NCBI GenBank assembly: GCA_042091495.1
Contig: JBELHJ010000008.1
Location: 1 to 64,000 of the forward strand
Origin: JBELHJ01 sp042091495
GTDB taxonomy: Bacteria > Bacteroidota > Bacteroidia > Flavobacteriales > Flavobacteriaceae
DNA length: 64,000 nt
Reading direction: 5' to 3'
Shown: positions 63,097 through 64,000 of the stretch, in pieces
Position numbering within the stretch: position 1 is the first letter of the stretch
How the letters are laid out: every line of letters starts with the position of its first letter
The notes under the pieces: model-generated
What the model was told of the DNA's origin: nothing
What the model saw: the letters and a program-made list of their open reading frames with translations, nothing else
The model's database searches: none
Program-made: the position numbers and the translations under genes

Positions 63097-63932
63097 ACTA
63101 ATTTAAGTTGATATTTAACATAGCTTCGTGTAAGTAACTCAATTTTCTTAATATTATGGACTCTTATTCTAGTAGATTGAATTTCTAAAGCAGGAGTTTT
63201 TTTAAGTTTTTTTAGTAGTTGTCTATAGTAGCGATATGCAATATAAACACCAAATTTAGCTTCAATAGGCAGTTCTTTAATACCAGACAAGCCCTCAGCA
63301 AAATCTGATTCGATATCATTTATAATTTCTTGTTTACTTTCCTCATTTAACTGTTTTAAATTGGTATTAGGAAAGTAAGTGCGATTTAATTCTTGGACAT
63401 CTTGATTTAAATCTCTCAAAAAATTAACTTTTTGAAAAGCTGAACCAAGTTTTTTTGCACTCTCTTTAAGATGATTATATCTAATATTGTCTCCCTTTAC
63501 AAAAACTTTAAGACACATCAATCCAACCACATCAGCAGATCCATAAATATATTCATCTATTTCTTCTCTGGTATTATATGCATTTTTGGTTAAATCTAAC
63601 CTCATGCTTTTCATAAAAGCATTTACAAGTTCTTTGTCAATATTATACTTATGATATGTCTCTTGAAATGAGTTGAGAATAGGGTTTAAACTGATTTTGT
63701 GTTGTAAAGCCAATTCAAGGTCCTCTTCAAATTTATTGAAAAGAAAAACCTTATCGTAATCATGAAATGTATCAACTATTTCATCCGCGAACCGAACAAA
63801 CCCATAAATATTATAAATATCTTGTCTAATATTGGATGCTAACATTTTTGTAGCTAGAGAGAAAGAGGTGCTGTATGATTTTGTGGTTATGTAGCTTGAC
63901 TTTCTTGATACAGTGTCAAAAATTGATTTCAT
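63093..63932 (-). CDS. crtB: Phytoene synthase
   Basis: The 279-residue isoprenoid synthase joins two geranylgeranyl diphosphates to phytoene. The aspartate-rich motifs are DEIVDTFHDYD at about residue 50 and NFLRDLNQDVQELNRTYFP at about 165-183, and YGSADVVGLMCLKVF lies between. It starts 10 bases after the crtI stop and overlaps crtZ, so it is part of the carotenoid operon. Confidence 0.95.
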   Translation of the reverse strand: MKSIFDTVSRKSSYITTKSYSTSFSLATKMLASNIRQDIYNIYGFVRFADEIVDTFHDYDKVFLFNKFEEDLELALQHKISLNPILNSFQETYHKYNIDKELVNAFMKSMRLDLTKNAYNTREEIDEYIYGSADVVGLMCLKVFVKGDNIRYNHLKESAKKLGSAFQKVNFLRDLNQDVQELNRTYFPNTNLKQLNEESKQEIINDIESDFAEGLSGIKELPIEAKFGVYIAYRYYRQLLKKLKKTPALEIQSTRIRVHNIKKIELLTRSYVKYQLKLV

Positions 63933-63942
63933 GTTGCTATAG

Positions 63943-64000
63943 TTAGTTGTTGTTTTTTATTATGAGTTCTGCTGCCAATTTTCCAGAAATAAGAGAAGGA
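63943..64000 (-). CDS. crtI: Phytoene desaturase, only the last 18 residues inside the window
   Basis: The visible end reads SLISGKLAAELI followed by a short Lys/Asn tail. The GK-x-x-AELI ending is that of CrtI-type desaturases, and a crtI gene directly upstream of crtB is the usual flavobacterial order. The rest lies beyond the window edge. Confidence 0.8.
   Translation of the reverse strand, partial: PSLISGKLAAELIIKNNN

Noticed and set aside
1..64000. CRISPR array, prophage, insertion sequence, rRNA or tRNA genes
   Set aside because: I looked for spaced direct repeats, transposase or integrase motifs, and tRNA T-arm patterns (GGTTCRANNC), and saw none; a scan with dedicated tools could still find a tRNA that I missed.

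Overview
The window is AT-rich, gene-dense DNA from a member of the Flavobacteriaceae (Bacteroidetes), most likely marine. Evidence: type A C-terminal secretion signals of the type IX secretion system (T9SS), TonB-dependent receptors, DUF4856/imelysin and DUF5777 families, a 950-residue CarB, CrtZ/CrtY-type carotenoid genes, few visible Shine-Dalgarno sequences, and promoters of the Bacteroidetes type (TTG, about 19 bp, TAnnTTTG). I saw no rRNA, tRNA, insertion sequence, prophage or CRISPR array.

Layout. 1-5416: fatty-acid oxidation genes (marR-fadN-fadA, all minus strand) and an acyl-CoA ligase; a 34-bp palindrome abuts the marR promoter. 5540-12491: purL, a T9SS-secreted endonuclease I and an RsmB-type rRNA methyltransferase. 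12642-20330: a beta-propeller lipoprotein, an ECF sigma / membrane protein / Spy-like trio, an MsbA-type exporter, a phosphohexomutase, a glycosyltransferase and a DUF4199 membrane protein. 20480-31932: ribosomal proteins L31 and L34, a GlmU-like enzyme, an exonuclease/phosphatase and an oligopeptide-binding protein (each cut by a gap), mtaB, a lytic transglycosylase, a thioredoxin-fold protein without CXXC, and carB. 31999-35469: a cell-envelope redox-type neighbourhood (YceI, c-type cytochrome, OB-fold, ankyrin, DOMON with T9SS signal, DUF5777 barrel). 35484-43871: rmuC, a DUF6580 membrane protein divergent from a cobalamin riboswitch and BtuB-like receptor, pepT, pyrD, a LysE exporter, an HMG-CoA-lyase-like enzyme and a Cys-rich small protein. 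43876-50197: a four-gene operon, DUF4856 - imelysin - HTTM - TonB receptor, probably for iron or another metal. 50344-58401: heme-binding protein, guaB, alpha/beta hydrolase, three SurA/PpiC-type chaperones and a MoxR ATPase. 58681-64000: acnB and a zeaxanthin-type carotenoid operon (crtI-crtB-crtZ-crtY).

Assembly state. There are five 100-base N runs. Two (in purL and in the HTTM gene) are flanked by exact 55-bp copies of the same sequence; removing N plus one copy restores a full-length reading frame in both, so they look like unmerged contig overlaps rather than missing DNA. The other three hide real sequence: one makes a false 928-residue fusion of two unrelated genes, one removes the radical-SAM cysteines of mtaB, and one removes the N-terminus of the lytic transglycosylase.

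Most of the window is core metabolism. The parts least explained by known biology are the 31999-35469 envelope redox neighbourhood, the HTTM protein inside the imelysin/TonB operon, the DUF6580 protein next to the B12 riboswitch, the tandem-repeat Cys-rich protein, and the 34-bp operator. I did not find a clearly new defence, mobile or toxin system.
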